This document shows, piece by piece, positions 32,834-41,376 of a stretch of 64,000 nt of DNA. The DNA lies in the NCBI GenBank assembly GCA_900545265.1, contig UQYI01000015.1:1-64000 (forward strand). Direction: 5' to 3'. Each line of letters begins with the position of its first letter. The stretch's first letter is position 1. Source of the DNA: an uncultured Eubacteriales bacterium (GTDB lineage Bacteria; Bacillota; Clostridia; Christensenellales; CAG-138). Under the pieces are notes generated by a model. That model searched no databases. It saw only the letters and a list, made by a program, of their open reading frames with translations, and was not told the DNA's origin. Made by a program: the position numbers and the translations under genes.

Positions 32834-34849
32834 ATGATGCAGATCCTGGCTCCGGCGGGCAACGCCGATTCCCTGGCAGCCGCTGTGCGCAGCGGCGCCG
32901 ATGCCGTTTATCTGGGGGCGGGGGCTTTCAATGCCCGCCGCAATGCCGAGAACTTTGGCCCCGGAGGGCTTAAAGCGGCGATAGAATATTGCCACGGCCG
33001 GGGAGTGGAGGTTCATGTGACTTTGAATACCCTTATTCGGGATGAGGAACGGGAAGCCTTTTTGCAAACGGCCCGGGAGGTCATAGAGGCCGGGGCTGAT
33101 GCCGTTATCGTTCAGGATATGGGGGCCGCCGCCTATTTGAGACGGCTGTGCCCGGAACTGCCCCTGTCCGCTTCCACTCAGATGGCCATACACAATGCCG
33201 CCGGGGCAAAGAAAATGGAGGAAATGGGGTTCTTCCAGGCGGTGCTGGCCCGGGAACTTTCGTTGAAAGAGATAAAGTATATCCATGACAATACGAATAT
33301 CCGTCTGGAAACTTTCGTGCACGGGGCTCACTGCATGAGCGTTTCCGGCATGTGCTATATGAGCGCCGCCCTGGGAGAACGGAGCGGCAATCGTGGCCTG
33401 TGCGCCCAACCCTGCCGGCTGAACTTTGTGTGCCGGGGACGGGAGTATGCCCTGTCTTTGAAGGACCTGTCCTTTGTGGCGCACATAAAAGAACTGGAGC
33501 AGGCAGGGGTCACCACCCTGAAGATAGAGGGACGCATGAAGCGGCCGGAGTATGTAGCCGCCGCTGTTACGGCTGTCCGGCAGGCCCGGGCTGGGGAACA
33601 GCCGGATATGGAGGGCCTGAAAAAAATATTTTCCCGCAGCGGTTTTACGGACGGATACCTGATGGGCCGACGGAATTTGAGCATGTTCGGCGTGCGTACC
33701 GAAGCGGATGCCCGGGAGAGCCGGGATGTACTGGGGCAGATGGCGGGATTGTACCGCAGGGAGTTCCCCGGCGTGGGTGTGGATATGACCCTGAAAACCC
33801 ATGGAGAAGCAGTGACGCTGACCGTGGGGGACGGAGAAAACATCGTTACGCTGGAAAAGCGGCCGGAACAGACGATCCGAAGTCCCCTGATAAAAGAGAC
33901 GGCCCGGCGAAATCTGAGTAAGACGGGAGGGACGCCCTTTTATCTGCGGGAAGCGCAGATCGACTTACCGGAAGGGGCGTTGCTGGCCGGGAGCCAGATC
34001 AGCGATATGCGCCGGGAGGCGCTGGAACAGCTTTTGACCCTGCGAAGCCGGGGACGGGCGTATACCCTGCAAGACTGTGAGGTTACGGCGGTATCTCCCT
34101 GTCTGCCCGGAAAGAGGGAGCTGCGGCTGCGGTTTGAGCAGGAGGAACAGGCATTTTTCCCGGAAGGGGTTCGGGTGCAGTTGCCTGTGGAGGTGCTGGA
34201 AAAGTGTCCGGAACTGCTGGAAAAGGATGTGATCGGGGAACTGCCTGCATTGGTGTGGCCTTTGGAAGAGGAGCGGCTGAAAAACCGGCTGCTGGTCTTG
34301 AAGGAACAGGGGCTGAAAGCGGTTGCCGCAGGGAATGTGGGTACGGCGGCTCTGGCACTTGCTCTGGGGTTGGAGGTACATGGAGATGCCCCCCTGAACA
34401 TAACCAACACCGATTCTCTTCTGTTTTATGAAGGGATGGGGCTGAAAAGCCTGACGCTGTCCATGGAACTGCCGCTGCAGCATGGGGCAAAACTGGGGGG
34501 GAGCATAAAGCGGGGGATTCTGGCGTACGGGCATCTGCCGCTGATGTACTTCCGCTGCTGTCCGGCGCAGGGGCCCGGTGGCTGCGGGGGCTGCCAGGGG
34601 CGCCTGGTGATCACGGACAGGCTACGCAAAAGCTTTCCCCTTGTTTGCCATGGCCGCCGGTATACCACCCTGCATAATGGCGTGCCCCTGTATTTGGGAG
34701 ACAGGGAACGGCCTGCCTTTGACTTTGAGACTCTGTACTTTACGACAGAAACTCCGGAACAGTGCCGGCAGATCTATGCGCTGTACAGGCAGGGGAAACC
34801 CTTTGACGGGGAGCGTACTACAGGGTTGGCTTTCCGTTTGCTTAAATAA
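32834..34849 (+). CDS. U32-family protein, long form with DUF3656 (RlhA-like)
   Basis: 671 aa from ATG 32834 (AGAGAGG upstream). The N-terminal TIM-like domain begins ILAPAGNADSLAAAVRSGADAVYLG. The U32 signature is ETFVHGAHCMSVSGMC, followed by RGLCAQPCR, with Cys residues that can hold an iron-sulfur cluster. Residues about 370-530 are the DUF3656 insert, and a late Cys cluster is CCPAQGPGGCGGCQG. E. coli RlhA of this family hydroxylates 23S rRNA C2501. That activity is inferred; older annotation as a collagenase-like protease is doubtful. Confidence 0.9.
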   Translation: MMQILAPAGNADSLAAAVRSGADAVYLGAGAFNARRNAENFGPGGLKAAIEYCHGRGVEVHVTLNTLIRDEEREAFLQTAREVIEAGADAVIVQDMGAAAYLRRLCPELPLSASTQMAIHNAAGAKKMEEMGFFQAVLARELSLKEIKYIHDNTNIRLETFVHGAHCMSVSGMCYMSAALGERSGNRGLCAQPCRLNFVCRGREYALSLKDLSFVAHIKELEQAGVTTLKIEGRMKRPEYVAAAVTAVRQARAGEQPDMEGLKKIFSRSGFTDGYLMGRRNLSMFGVRTEADARESRDVLGQMAGLYRREFPGVGVDMTLKTHGEAVTLTVGDGENIVTLEKRPEQTIRSPLIKETARRNLSKTGGTPFYLREAQIDLPEGALLAGSQISDMRREALEQLLTLRSRGRAYTLQDCEVTAVSPCLPGKRELRLRFEQEEQAFFPEGVRVQLPVEVLEKCPELLEKDVIGELPALVWPLEEERLKNRLLVLKEQGLKAVAAGNVGTAALALALGLEVHGDAPLNITNTDSLLFYEGMGLKSLTLSMELPLQHGAKLGGSIKRGILAYGHLPLMYFRCCPAQGPGGCGGCQGRLVITDRLRKSFPLVCHGRRYTTLHNGVPLYLGDRERPAFDFETLYFTTETPEQCRQIYALYRQGKPFDGERTTGLAFRLLK

Positions 34850-34862
34850 AAAGATGAAGAGA

Positions 34863-34898
34863 ATATCCTTCCCCAATGGTGCGGGGAGGGATATTTTT
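34863..34898 (+). terminator. Terminator after the U32 gene
   Basis: ATATCCTTCCCC pairs with GGGGAGGGATAT around an 8-nt loop, followed by T residues. Confidence 0.92.
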
Positions 34899-35322
34899 GT
34901 ATAAAAGCAAAATGGAAAATGGATCTGGCTGCGGAAGCACGCACCAGCAGTATCAGGGATCGTCGCAGTTCCCTTGTATGTTTGGGATGTTTATAATGCT
35001 TTGGAGTGACCGCGCTTCCTTCGTGACGGCGAGCAAAAAATGGGCCGAACAATCTTATGAACTGCAGATAGAGGGCAGCACATCGTTTGAAAGATCTCTT
35101 CTTTATTTTTCACATAATGCCAAGCTGGTCGGGAGCACATGCAGTCTCAGGCGTTTTCAAGGTATTCATATGCTACCATGCCGATGCAGTTAAGACGCTT
35201 TTGGAAATTCGGCTGTGGAAATATGCTTCATCTACAAAGAAGTTTTTTCTGCTGTCATGGAAAAGAGACTCCATACATACAGTAAAGCAAAGCCGATACA
35301 GATGGGGAAGGGAGGGCGCCGG
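34899..35322. other. Long spacer before spoIIIAA with no recognised gene
   Basis: About 420 nt. Short open frames on both strands lack ribosome binding sites and family resemblance. A TATAAT occurs near 34994. A CATACATA at 35272-35279 resembles the sigma-E -10 expected for spoIIIA, but no matching -35 is seen. A small RNA cannot be excluded. Confidence 0.5.
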
Positions 35323-36231
35323 ATGCAAACGGGATGGAAAAATATCCTGCTGCCCCTGCTTCCGGAGGAGCCAGCCCGAATCCTGCGGGCCTTGCCGGAG
35401 GGACAGGTTCGGGAGGTGCGGCTGCGGCTGCATCAGCCTATGGAGGTGGTGCTTACGGGTGAAAGCCGTCTTTTTTACGGACCTAACGGCCGGGGAATGC
35501 TGCTGCCGGAAGAGACGGAGCCCCTTTTGAGCGCTTTTTGCGGCCGGGCGGTATATGCCTGGGAAAAGGAACTGGGAGCCGGGTTTGTGACACTGCCCGC
35601 CGGGTGCAGGGTAGGGATCACCGGAAGGGTCAGCGGTCGGGAGGGGATGGTGCGGCCCGTAACGGGCTTCTGTATCCGCATGGGCCGGGAAGTGAAGGGG
35701 TGTGCATGCTCTCTGCTGCCGAAGCTTCTGGAGAGAGGAAGACTGCTTTCCACTTTGCTGTTTTCCGTGCCGGGAGGCGGGAAGACTACCTTGCTGCGGG
35801 ATATCATCCGCCTTGTTTCCCAAGGAGAGGCCGGGGCACGGGGGCAGCGTGTATGCCTGAACGACGAACGCTTTGAGGTAAGCGGCAGTCCCATGGGGGA
35901 AAGAGGATTTGACCTGGGTCCCCGGACGGATGTGCTCGGCGGTATGGAAAAGGAAGGGGGGCTTTTGCGGCTGCTGGCCACCATGAGCCCGGAGATCCTG
36001 GCGGCGGACGAGCTGAACCTGTTTGCAGACGCCCGGGGAATACTGGAAGCCCGGCGGCGGGGGGTAACGGTGCTGTGTACCGCCCATGGAGACAGGCTGG
36101 AGACCCTTTGCAGGCGGCGGGGACTGCAGGAGCTGTGGGCGGCAGGGGCTTTTGAACGGTATGTGCGGCTGGAGGCTCCCGGGCAGATGCCAAGGGTCTA
36201 TGACGGGACGGGAAAGGAGCTGAAGGAATGA
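35323..36231 (+). CDS. spoIIIAA: Stage III sporulation protein AA (ATPase)
   Basis: 302 aa from ATG 35323 with GGGAGGG upstream. Walker A VPGGGKTTLLRD and the Walker B-like ILAADEL are clear, with HGD further on, as in secretion-type ATPases. SpoIIIAA is the motor of the SpoIIIA-SpoIIQ channel joining mother cell and forespore. It is first of eight genes with overlaps throughout; its stop overlaps spoIIIAB by four bases. Confidence 0.96.
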   Translation: MQTGWKNILLPLLPEEPARILRALPEGQVREVRLRLHQPMEVVLTGESRLFYGPNGRGMLLPEETEPLLSAFCGRAVYAWEKELGAGFVTLPAGCRVGITGRVSGREGMVRPVTGFCIRMGREVKGCACSLLPKLLERGRLLSTLLFSVPGGGKTTLLRDIIRLVSQGEAGARGQRVCLNDERFEVSGSPMGERGFDLGPRTDVLGGMEKEGGLLRLLATMSPEILAADELNLFADARGILEARRRGVTVLCTAHGDRLETLCRRRGLQELWAAGAFERYVRLEAPGQMPRVYDGTGKELKE

Positions 36232-36638
36232 AAGGTCTGCTGCTGGGCGGTATCTTTGCTTTGCCTCTGCTGCTGGGGCTGCGGATGCGGGGCTTTTTGC
36301 AGGACAGAGCCCGGCATCTGGAAACGCTGGAACAGGCAGCGGCCGCTTTGGAACCGGAACTGCGGGCCGGGCGGCTGCCTCCGCAGGAAGCTTTGCACAC
36401 GCTGGAGACCGGGGCGTCGGATCCGCTGCTTACCGGAGAGGAACGGGAAGCGGTAAGCGCCTTCATGAGCCTGTGCCGCCGGGCTGGCCGGGGAGTGCTA
36501 TTGGCGGAACTGGGGCTATTGCGCCGGAAACTGGAGCAGAGCCGGGAACAGGCCCGGCAGGAGGCAGTGCAAAAAGGAAAATTGTATGGGGCCCTGGGGC
36601 TGGTATGCGGGTGCGGCGCCGTACTGCTGCTGATCTGA
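36228..36638 (+). CDS. spoIIIAB: Stage III sporulation protein AB
   Basis: 136 aa. An N-terminal membrane segment, a helical middle with GREARxxxL-like LETLEQAAAALEPELRAG, and a C-terminal hydrophobic helix (LYGALGLVCGCGAVLLL). The family resembles type II secretion GspF parts. Shorter than the roughly 170 aa of Bacillus but with both membrane ends. Overlaps spoIIIAA (ATGA). Confidence 0.92.
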   Translation: MKGLLLGGIFALPLLLGLRMRGFLQDRARHLETLEQAAAALEPELRAGRLPPQEALHTLETGASDPLLTGEEREAVSAFMSLCRRAGRGVLLAELGLLRRKLEQSREQARQEAVQKGKLYGALGLVCGCGAVLLLI

Positions 36639-36641
36639 AGA

Positions 36642-36839
36642 ATGCAGATAGAAATGCTTTTTAAAATGGCCGGGCTGGGGATTCTGGTAGCGGTGGTGGT
36701 GGGTGTGCTCAAACAGTGCGGCCGGGAGGATCTGGGTACGTTGGCGGCGGTGGTGGGGCTGGTATTGGGGATGCTGCTGGCTCTTTCCATGCTCACGGAT
36801 CTTATGCGGCAGGTGCAGCAGGTGTTTTCCCTGTATTGA
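36642..36839 (+). CDS. spoIIIAC: Stage III sporulation protein AC
   Basis: 65 aa with two hydrophobic helices (LGILVAVVVGVL; LAAVVGLVLGMLLALSML), the standard SpoIIIAC form. It starts 3 nt after spoIIIAB without a strong ribosome site, suggesting coupling. Confidence 0.93.
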   Translation: MQIEMLFKMAGLGILVAVVVGVLKQCGREDLGTLAAVVGLVLGMLLALSMLTDLMRQVQQVFSLY

Positions 36840-36850
36840 GGAGGTACGGC

Positions 36851-37246
36851 GTGAAGATCATACCTTATGTACTGACGGCGGTGCTGGGAGCGCTGGCCGC
36901 AGGCGCCCTTGGACAGTTGAAGGAAGAGTATGGCCTGCTGGCAGGTTTGGTAACGGGCTGCCTGCTGCTGGGAGCCCTGCTGGAGCCTGCCGGAGCCCTG
37001 CATGCGGGGCTGGCAGAAATTTTCGGCCGCTGGGGGATCCCATGGGAATACGGCAAAACACTGCTGCGCATGGCGGGTATTTCACTGGCGGCAGACTTTG
37101 GGGTCCAGACCTGCCGGGATGCGGGCAGCGGGGGACTGGCCATGAAGCTGGAGCTTTGCGGCAGGGTGCTGCTGTGCGCCGAAGGGCTGCCTCTGGCCAT
37201 GACGCTTCTATCTGCGGGCACATCCCTGCTGGAGGAAGCGTTATGA
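36851..37246 (+). CDS. spoIIIAD: Stage III sporulation protein AD
   Basis: 131 aa from GTG 36851 (GAGG upstream). Several hydrophobic helices; WGIPWEYGKTLLRMAGISLAADFG is the conserved core shared with SpoIIIAC/AD proteins. Its stop overlaps the spoIIIAE start (ATGA). Confidence 0.93.
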   Translation: MKIIPYVLTAVLGALAAGALGQLKEEYGLLAGLVTGCLLLGALLEPAGALHAGLAEIFGRWGIPWEYGKTLLRMAGISLAADFGVQTCRDAGSGGLAMKLELCGRVLLCAEGLPLAMTLLSAGTSLLEEAL

Positions 37247-38313
37247 AGGCGGTCTGGCTTTTGCAGGAGGGAGAGGATATCCGCTCCTTCTGGGAGCTGC
37301 TGGATCTTTCCGGTTGGGATGAGTTTTTCCGTACCCATTCCGCTTTACTGCCCCCCGGAGCCATGACTCCTTCACAATTTGCACTGGCAGTGGCAGAAGG
37401 AGACGGTTCCGGCTGGGATCTGGGGGCGCAGGCCTTGAATGCTCTGCGGGCGGGGGTCAAAGGGAGTTTGCAGCTGTTTACGGTGCTGCTGCTGGGGGGC
37501 TGTCTGCTGGGGCTTCTTTCTCCGGGAGAGAGAGGCGGGGTCAGCCGCACGGGGGCGGCGTGCATGCGGCTGGGGCTTTGCGCCCTGGTTATGCTGCTGC
37601 TGCTGGGCAGTGTTACTGCTGCCCGGCAGGCGCTGAGGGATATCACCACGCTGTATAAGATCACTCTGACACTGTCTTTATCGGCCCTGACTCTGCTGGG
37701 AAGCCCCGGTACGGCGGCGGCTTTGGGGGCCGCGGGAGAGGTGCTGCTGGGCACCATTTTGGGAGCCATGGAAAAGGGAATGGTACCCCTGATCGCGGCA
37801 GGCGGGGTTCTGGGCACGGCAGATGCCGGGGAGAAGGGAGTTTTTTACGGCCTTTCTCAACTTACGGAGGGCGTATGCAGGGGCGGTATCCGGCTGGTGA
37901 GTCTGCTGTATATGGCCGTCAGCGGGCTTTTGAATACGGGGGCGGCTACGGCGGATGCGCTGCTGCTGAAAACCGGGCGGGCGGCGGCGGGTGCGCTCCC
38001 TGCCCTGGGCGGACTGGTATCCGATTCCATGGAGGCTGTGGCGGGGTGTCTGGGGGCACTAAAAAGCGGTTTGGGCACCACGGCGGTGCTGCTGCTGGTA
38101 CTGGTGATTCTTTCTCCTGCTCTGTCGCTGCTGCTGCAGGCTTTGGCGGTGAAGGCGGCTTCGCTGTTTGCCTCCTCTTTGGGCGCCGGGGCCATGGTGC
38201 CTGTATGCCAGAGCCTGCACAGGATGCTTACACTGCTGGCAAGTTTGCTGATCGCAGCGGCGGCTATGGGAGCGGTATGCATCCGTTCGGCTATGAGCAT
38301 GGGAGGATGGTGA
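37243..38313 (+). CDS. spoIIIAE: Stage III sporulation protein AE
   Basis: 356 aa, polytopic with about eight membrane helices. TLYKITLTLSLSALTLLGSPG, GGIRLVSLLYMAVSGLLNTG and the Leu/Ala-rich end fit SpoIIIAE, a multi-spanning subunit of the feeding-tube channel. GGAGG lies before the ATG. Confidence 0.94.
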   Translation: MKAVWLLQEGEDIRSFWELLDLSGWDEFFRTHSALLPPGAMTPSQFALAVAEGDGSGWDLGAQALNALRAGVKGSLQLFTVLLLGGCLLGLLSPGERGGVSRTGAACMRLGLCALVMLLLLGSVTAARQALRDITTLYKITLTLSLSALTLLGSPGTAAALGAAGEVLLGTILGAMEKGMVPLIAAGGVLGTADAGEKGVFYGLSQLTEGVCRGGIRLVSLLYMAVSGLLNTGAATADALLLKTGRAAAGALPALGGLVSDSMEAVAGCLGALKSGLGTTAVLLLVLVILSPALSLLLQALAVKAASLFASSLGAGAMVPVCQSLHRMLTLLASLLIAAAAMGAVCIRSAMSMGGW

Positions 38314-38320
38314 TGACGCA

Positions 38321-38470
38321 TTGCGCGGACTGTTGGCCTGGGGGGTATTCTGCCTGCTGGTGGGAATGCTTCTGGGGGAGGGGACCGCTGCCCGGCGGGC
38401 CAAAACAATGATGGCACTGCTGAGCCTGAGCTTGGGAATAGGGCTGCTCCTGCGTATGGGAACGGGATGA
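38321..38470 (+). CDS. spoIIIAF: Miniature SpoIIIAF: two membrane helices only
   Basis: 49 codons from TTG 38321 to TGA 38470, the only frame that fills the gap between AE and AG. It reads MRGLLAWGVFCLLVGMLLGE, then TAARRAKTMMALLSLSLGIG. This gives two hydrophobic helices joined by a short charged turn with W and AKxxxxL, as at the N-terminus of SpoIIIAF. The C-terminal soluble domain of about 130 residues, which in B. subtilis adopts a ring-building fold, is absent. No ATG is available in frame; GGAGG is about 14 nt upstream. Identity rests on operon position and helix pattern. Confidence 0.65.
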   Translation: MRGLLAWGVFCLLVGMLLGEGTAARRAKTMMALLSLSLGIGLLLRMGTG

Positions 38471-38480
38471 AAGGAGGCAT

Positions 38481-39062
38481 ATGGAAAAAAAGCGGCTGCA
38501 AATTCTGCGGGAAAGGCTGGAAAAAATATTTCCCGGAGGAAAAGCAGGAACATTGCTGGTATACGGCGGACTTTTTGTCCTGCTGCTGGGGCTGTATGCA
38601 TGGCAGGCTTGGGGAAAGGATCCGGCAAAGACGCAAACCAAAGTTGCAGAAACTTCCGGTCAGGGAATGACAGCCCCAGCACTGGAAGCACGGCTGGAAC
38701 AGACCTTAAGCCGCATTCGGGGTGCCGGGCAGGTACGGGTGCTCATCACCTACGAGACCGGCGGAGAGAAAGTTACGGCTACGGTCAGCACCACGGATGA
38801 AAGCCTGACTCAGACCCAGAGCGGAGAGGCGCCCCTGTCCAGGCAGCTGCGGGAAACGGTGCAGCCTGCCACCGTAACGGGAGAGGAGGGGCAGGAGGCT
38901 ATCGTCCTGTATGAGAAGGAGCCGCAGGTTCGAGGAGTGCTGGTGGTGGCGGAGGGGGCGGGGGATCCGTCTGTGCGGCTGGATCTGCAGCGGGCAGTGC
39001 AGGCGGTCACCGGCGCACCTTTAAAGGCTATAGAAGTGTTTGAAATGGGATACGGCTCATAA
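38481..39062 (+). CDS. spoIIIAG: Stage III sporulation protein AG
   Basis: 193 aa. One N-terminal membrane helix (about 25-43), then an extracytoplasmic domain with RIRGAGQVRVLITYE and RGVLVVAEGAGDPSVRLDLQRAVQAV, the ring-building motif of SpoIIIAG. It forms the large ring of the channel. AAAGGAGG precedes the ATG. Confidence 0.95.
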   Translation: MEKKRLQILRERLEKIFPGGKAGTLLVYGGLFVLLLGLYAWQAWGKDPAKTQTKVAETSGQGMTAPALEARLEQTLSRIRGAGQVRVLITYETGGEKVTATVSTTDESLTQTQSGEAPLSRQLRETVQPATVTGEEGQEAIVLYEKEPQVRGVLVVAEGAGDPSVRLDLQRAVQAVTGAPLKAIEVFEMGYGS

Positions 39063-39104
39063 ACTATAGAGAAGTCCCGCAAAAGGCAATAAAGGAGGAT
39101 GCAT

Positions 39105-39632
39105 ATGAAACGGATTTCGTTGGAAAAATGGAAGCGGCTGCTGAGTCGACGGGCTCTTACCCTTACGGCGGTAGGGGTGCTGCTGCTGGGCGCAGTGGTG
39201 GTCAATGTGGTTATGAACAGGCAGCCCAAACAGGCGGCTGCCGCCGGAGAGGATAAGGTGACCAGCGTTTCTTCTCTGGGGACGGGAACCAGCTTTTTTG
39301 AAGCATACCGGGAGGAACGGGACAGCGTGCGCACGGAGGAACTGGCTTATCTGGATGCCATTGTGGCCCAGGGGGCGGATGAAGCCACTCTTTCCGATGC
39401 TCAGAAGCAGAAGCTGGATCTGATCACCTGCATGGAAGCGGAGCTCAACTCCGAAAATCTCATTCGGGCCAAGGGGTTTGAAAATGTGATCGTATCCATG
39501 CATAAGGGATCCGTCAACGTAATTGTGGACGGCCAGACCCTTACCGATGAACAGGTGGCCCAGATACTGGACATCGTGCTGCGGGAGACCGGGGAATCCG
39601 CTCAGAACATAAAGGTGTCCACTGCACAGTAA
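39105..39632 (+). CDS. spoIIIAH: Stage III sporulation protein AH
   Basis: 175 aa from ATG 39105; ATG 39099 directly abuts AGGAGG and is too close. One membrane helix (about 20-38), a linker, and a C-terminal ring-building domain (ENVIVSMHKGSVNVIVDG, VAQILDIVLRETG). SpoIIIAH meets forespore SpoIIQ in the intermembrane space. Last gene of the spoIIIA operon. Confidence 0.95.
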   Translation: MKRISLEKWKRLLSRRALTLTAVGVLLLGAVVVNVVMNRQPKQAAAAGEDKVTSVSSLGTGTSFFEAYREERDSVRTEELAYLDAIVAQGADEATLSDAQKQKLDLITCMEAELNSENLIRAKGFENVIVSMHKGSVNVIVDGQTLTDEQVAQILDIVLRETGESAQNIKVSTAQ

Positions 39633-39695
39633 CCCCCGGCAGCCCCCGCCAAAAGGAATAAAAATGTGAAACCCGCAGGGGGCGGGCGCAAAGGG

Positions 39696-39724
39696 TTGCC
39701 TTTTTCTGCGAGTGCTGATATACT
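39696..39724 (+). promoter_or_regulatory. Promoter of the Asp23/Gls24 gene
   Basis: TTGCCT at 39696-39701, 17-bp spacer, TATACT at 39719-39724. Confidence 0.75.
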
Positions 39725-39765
39725 ACGGTATATGATGCGCAAAATATCAAGAAGGAGGCTATAAA

Positions 39766-40194
39766 ATGGACGAGAAAGAGATCAATGTGGAAAGCACCCA
39801 GGGCGGCAAAGTAGTCTTTGCAGAGGATGTGGTGGCCACTATCGCTTCTCTGGCGGCCGGCGATGTGGAGGGCGTGCATGCTATGAGCGGCACGGCCATG
39901 GAGGGCCTCACGGAGAAATTTGGTAAGAAGAGCTATACCAAGGGCATCCGGGTGGAAGTAGGTACCGAGGAGTGCGCTGTGGATCTGAGCCTGATCATCA
40001 AGTATGGCTACCGGATCCAGGAAGTGGCCAAGAAGGTCCAGCAGGAAGTCAAGAATGCCATTGAGACCATGACCGGTCTGCGGGTAGTGGAAGTAAACGT
40101 GTTTGTAAACGCCATCTTCTTTGAACCCGAAAAGAAGGCGGAAGCGCCTGCTCCCGCTCCTGCTCCCGAAGCCCCCGCACCCCGGGTAAAGTAA
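39766..40194 (+). CDS. Asp23/Gls24 family envelope stress protein
   Basis: 142 aa. GGKVVFAEDVVATIASLAAGDVEGV and the C-terminal RVVEVNVFVNAIFF fit the family, followed by a Pro/Ala-rich tail. In Staphylococcus Asp23 is membrane-associated through AmaP, whose homologue is encoded about 380 nt downstream. GGAGG precedes the ATG. Confidence 0.93.
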   Translation: MDEKEINVESTQGGKVVFAEDVVATIASLAAGDVEGVHAMSGTAMEGLTEKFGKKSYTKGIRVEVGTEECAVDLSLIIKYGYRIQEVAKKVQQEVKNAIETMTGLRVVEVNVFVNAIFFEPEKKAEAPAPAPAPEAPAPRVK

Positions 40195-40572
40195 CAGGCG
40201 GAAGAGGCCCCGCTGCCGTTGCGGCGGGGTCTCCCTTGCCAAAAGGGGTAAGAACGGCGAAAGCAGGAAAATGCATTTGGAAAGGAGTGCAGATACAGGG
40301 CCAAAGGGGAACGGTGGCGAGAACAAGCAACCGCCATTGCCGGAAGCAGGTCTGCGGATGTGCTTTTGTCTGGAATGCTGTTTGAGGGAAAAGATAGAAA
40401 GTCGGCAGCAGCTGCCGGCAATAGCGAAAGGAGAAGGGACAGAATGGGAGGTATCGGAGCTATCCAACCATGGGACGGCTGTGCGGCAGCCCTGAAAACG
40501 GGCAAGGTGCAAACTGCGATGCATGGATATCCCCGGACGATACATATGTTCTTATCGGAATAGGAGAAGAAA
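40195..40572 (+). other. Spacer with two competing small ORFs between Asp23 and AmaP genes
   Basis: About 380 nt. A GC-rich hairpin (GGCCCCGC/GCGGCGGGGTC) follows the Asp23 gene without a T-tract. A 74-codon frame (40271-40495) and an overlapping 39-codon frame from ATG 40444 (AAAGGAG upstream; begins MGGIGAIQPWDG, ends at 40563) are both possible. Codon use in both looks less like the neighbouring genes. I cannot decide that either is real. Confidence 0.4.
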
Positions 40573-41118
40573 ATGAAGCTCTTTGATAAAATACTGCTGG
40601 GGCTGCTGAGCATTGCCGCCGTTCTGGCAGGGATCATACTGGCGCTGATTGCTTTGGGTTGGGGGATCCATACGGATCTCGGCTCTTCAGCGGCGCTGTT
40701 TTTCGGCATCCTGGCTTTGGTTCTTGTGGGTATTTCCGTCAGGATGTTTTTTGTTGTGTTTCATAAGGACAAGCCCGATGCCGGCGTGCTGGTGCAGAAC
40801 ACCGAGATGGGCGGTTCCTATATGACTTATGCAGCGCTGGAAGGGGTCGTGCGGGCTTTTGTGGCGCAGCGGCCGGAGGTGCAGGGCTGCCGCATCCGGG
40901 TGAGCAGCGCTCCGGAAGATAAGATCGATATCGGTTTGAAACTTTCCGTAGCAGCCGGTACTCCCGTAGCACCGTTGACCGCTTCCTTGCAGGGAGCCCT
41001 TAAGGCCCATGTGGAGGCTTTGTGCGGGGTTCAGGTGCATCAGATAGCCGTATTGGTAGAAAATGCTGCCGGAGAGGCCGGAGAGCAGAAGGCTCTCAAT
41101 GCCCCCAGAGTGAAGTAA
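40573..41118 (+). CDS. amaP: Alkaline shock response membrane anchor protein AmaP
   Basis: 181 aa. Two N-terminal membrane helices (about 8-28 and 38-62), then a cytoplasmic domain related to Asp23 (YAALEGVVRAFVAQRPEV). It anchors Asp23 to the membrane. TAGGAG precedes the ATG. Confidence 0.9.
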   Translation: MKLFDKILLGLLSIAAVLAGIILALIALGWGIHTDLGSSAALFFGILALVLVGISVRMFFVVFHKDKPDAGVLVQNTEMGGSYMTYAALEGVVRAFVAQRPEVQGCRIRVSSAPEDKIDIGLKLSVAAGTPVAPLTASLQGALKAHVEALCGVQVHQIAVLVENAAGEAGEQKALNAPRVK

Positions 41119-41149
41119 CCCGGATAAGAACGAAGGAGCAACATATACG

Positions 41150-41374
41150 ATGAAAGACTGGATTGTGAAGATGTTTCAGGAGCATCGCTGGGCCTGCTTG
41201 TGCGTGCTGGGCGCCCTGATTGTGGGGATCATGATACTGGCCCTGGGCTTCTGGCAGACGGTGCTGCTGCTGGTGCTGGTAGGCGCGGCGGGAGGCATTG
41301 GCTACCTGCTGGATAAGGGCGGCTGGCCGGAGGTCTCCCGGTTCTTCTCCCAACTGTTCGGTAAGAAGGAGTAA
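41150..41374 (+). CDS. DUF2273 small membrane protein
   Basis: 74 aa with a central hydrophobic stretch (LCVLGALIVGIMILALGFWQ and VLLLVLVGAAGGIGYLLD), matching DUF2273, which regularly accompanies Asp23 and AmaP. Function unknown. It lies 31 nt after amaP and 2 nt before nusB. Confidence 0.9.
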   Translation: MKDWIVKMFQEHRWACLCVLGALIVGIMILALGFWQTVLLLVLVGAAGGIGYLLDKGGWPEVSRFFSQLFGKKE

Positions 41375-41376
41375 GC

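Noticed and set aside
31197..34849. New defence island around the E2-like and U32 genes
   Set aside because: No nuclease, toxin or NTPase signature; U32 is an rRNA-modification family.
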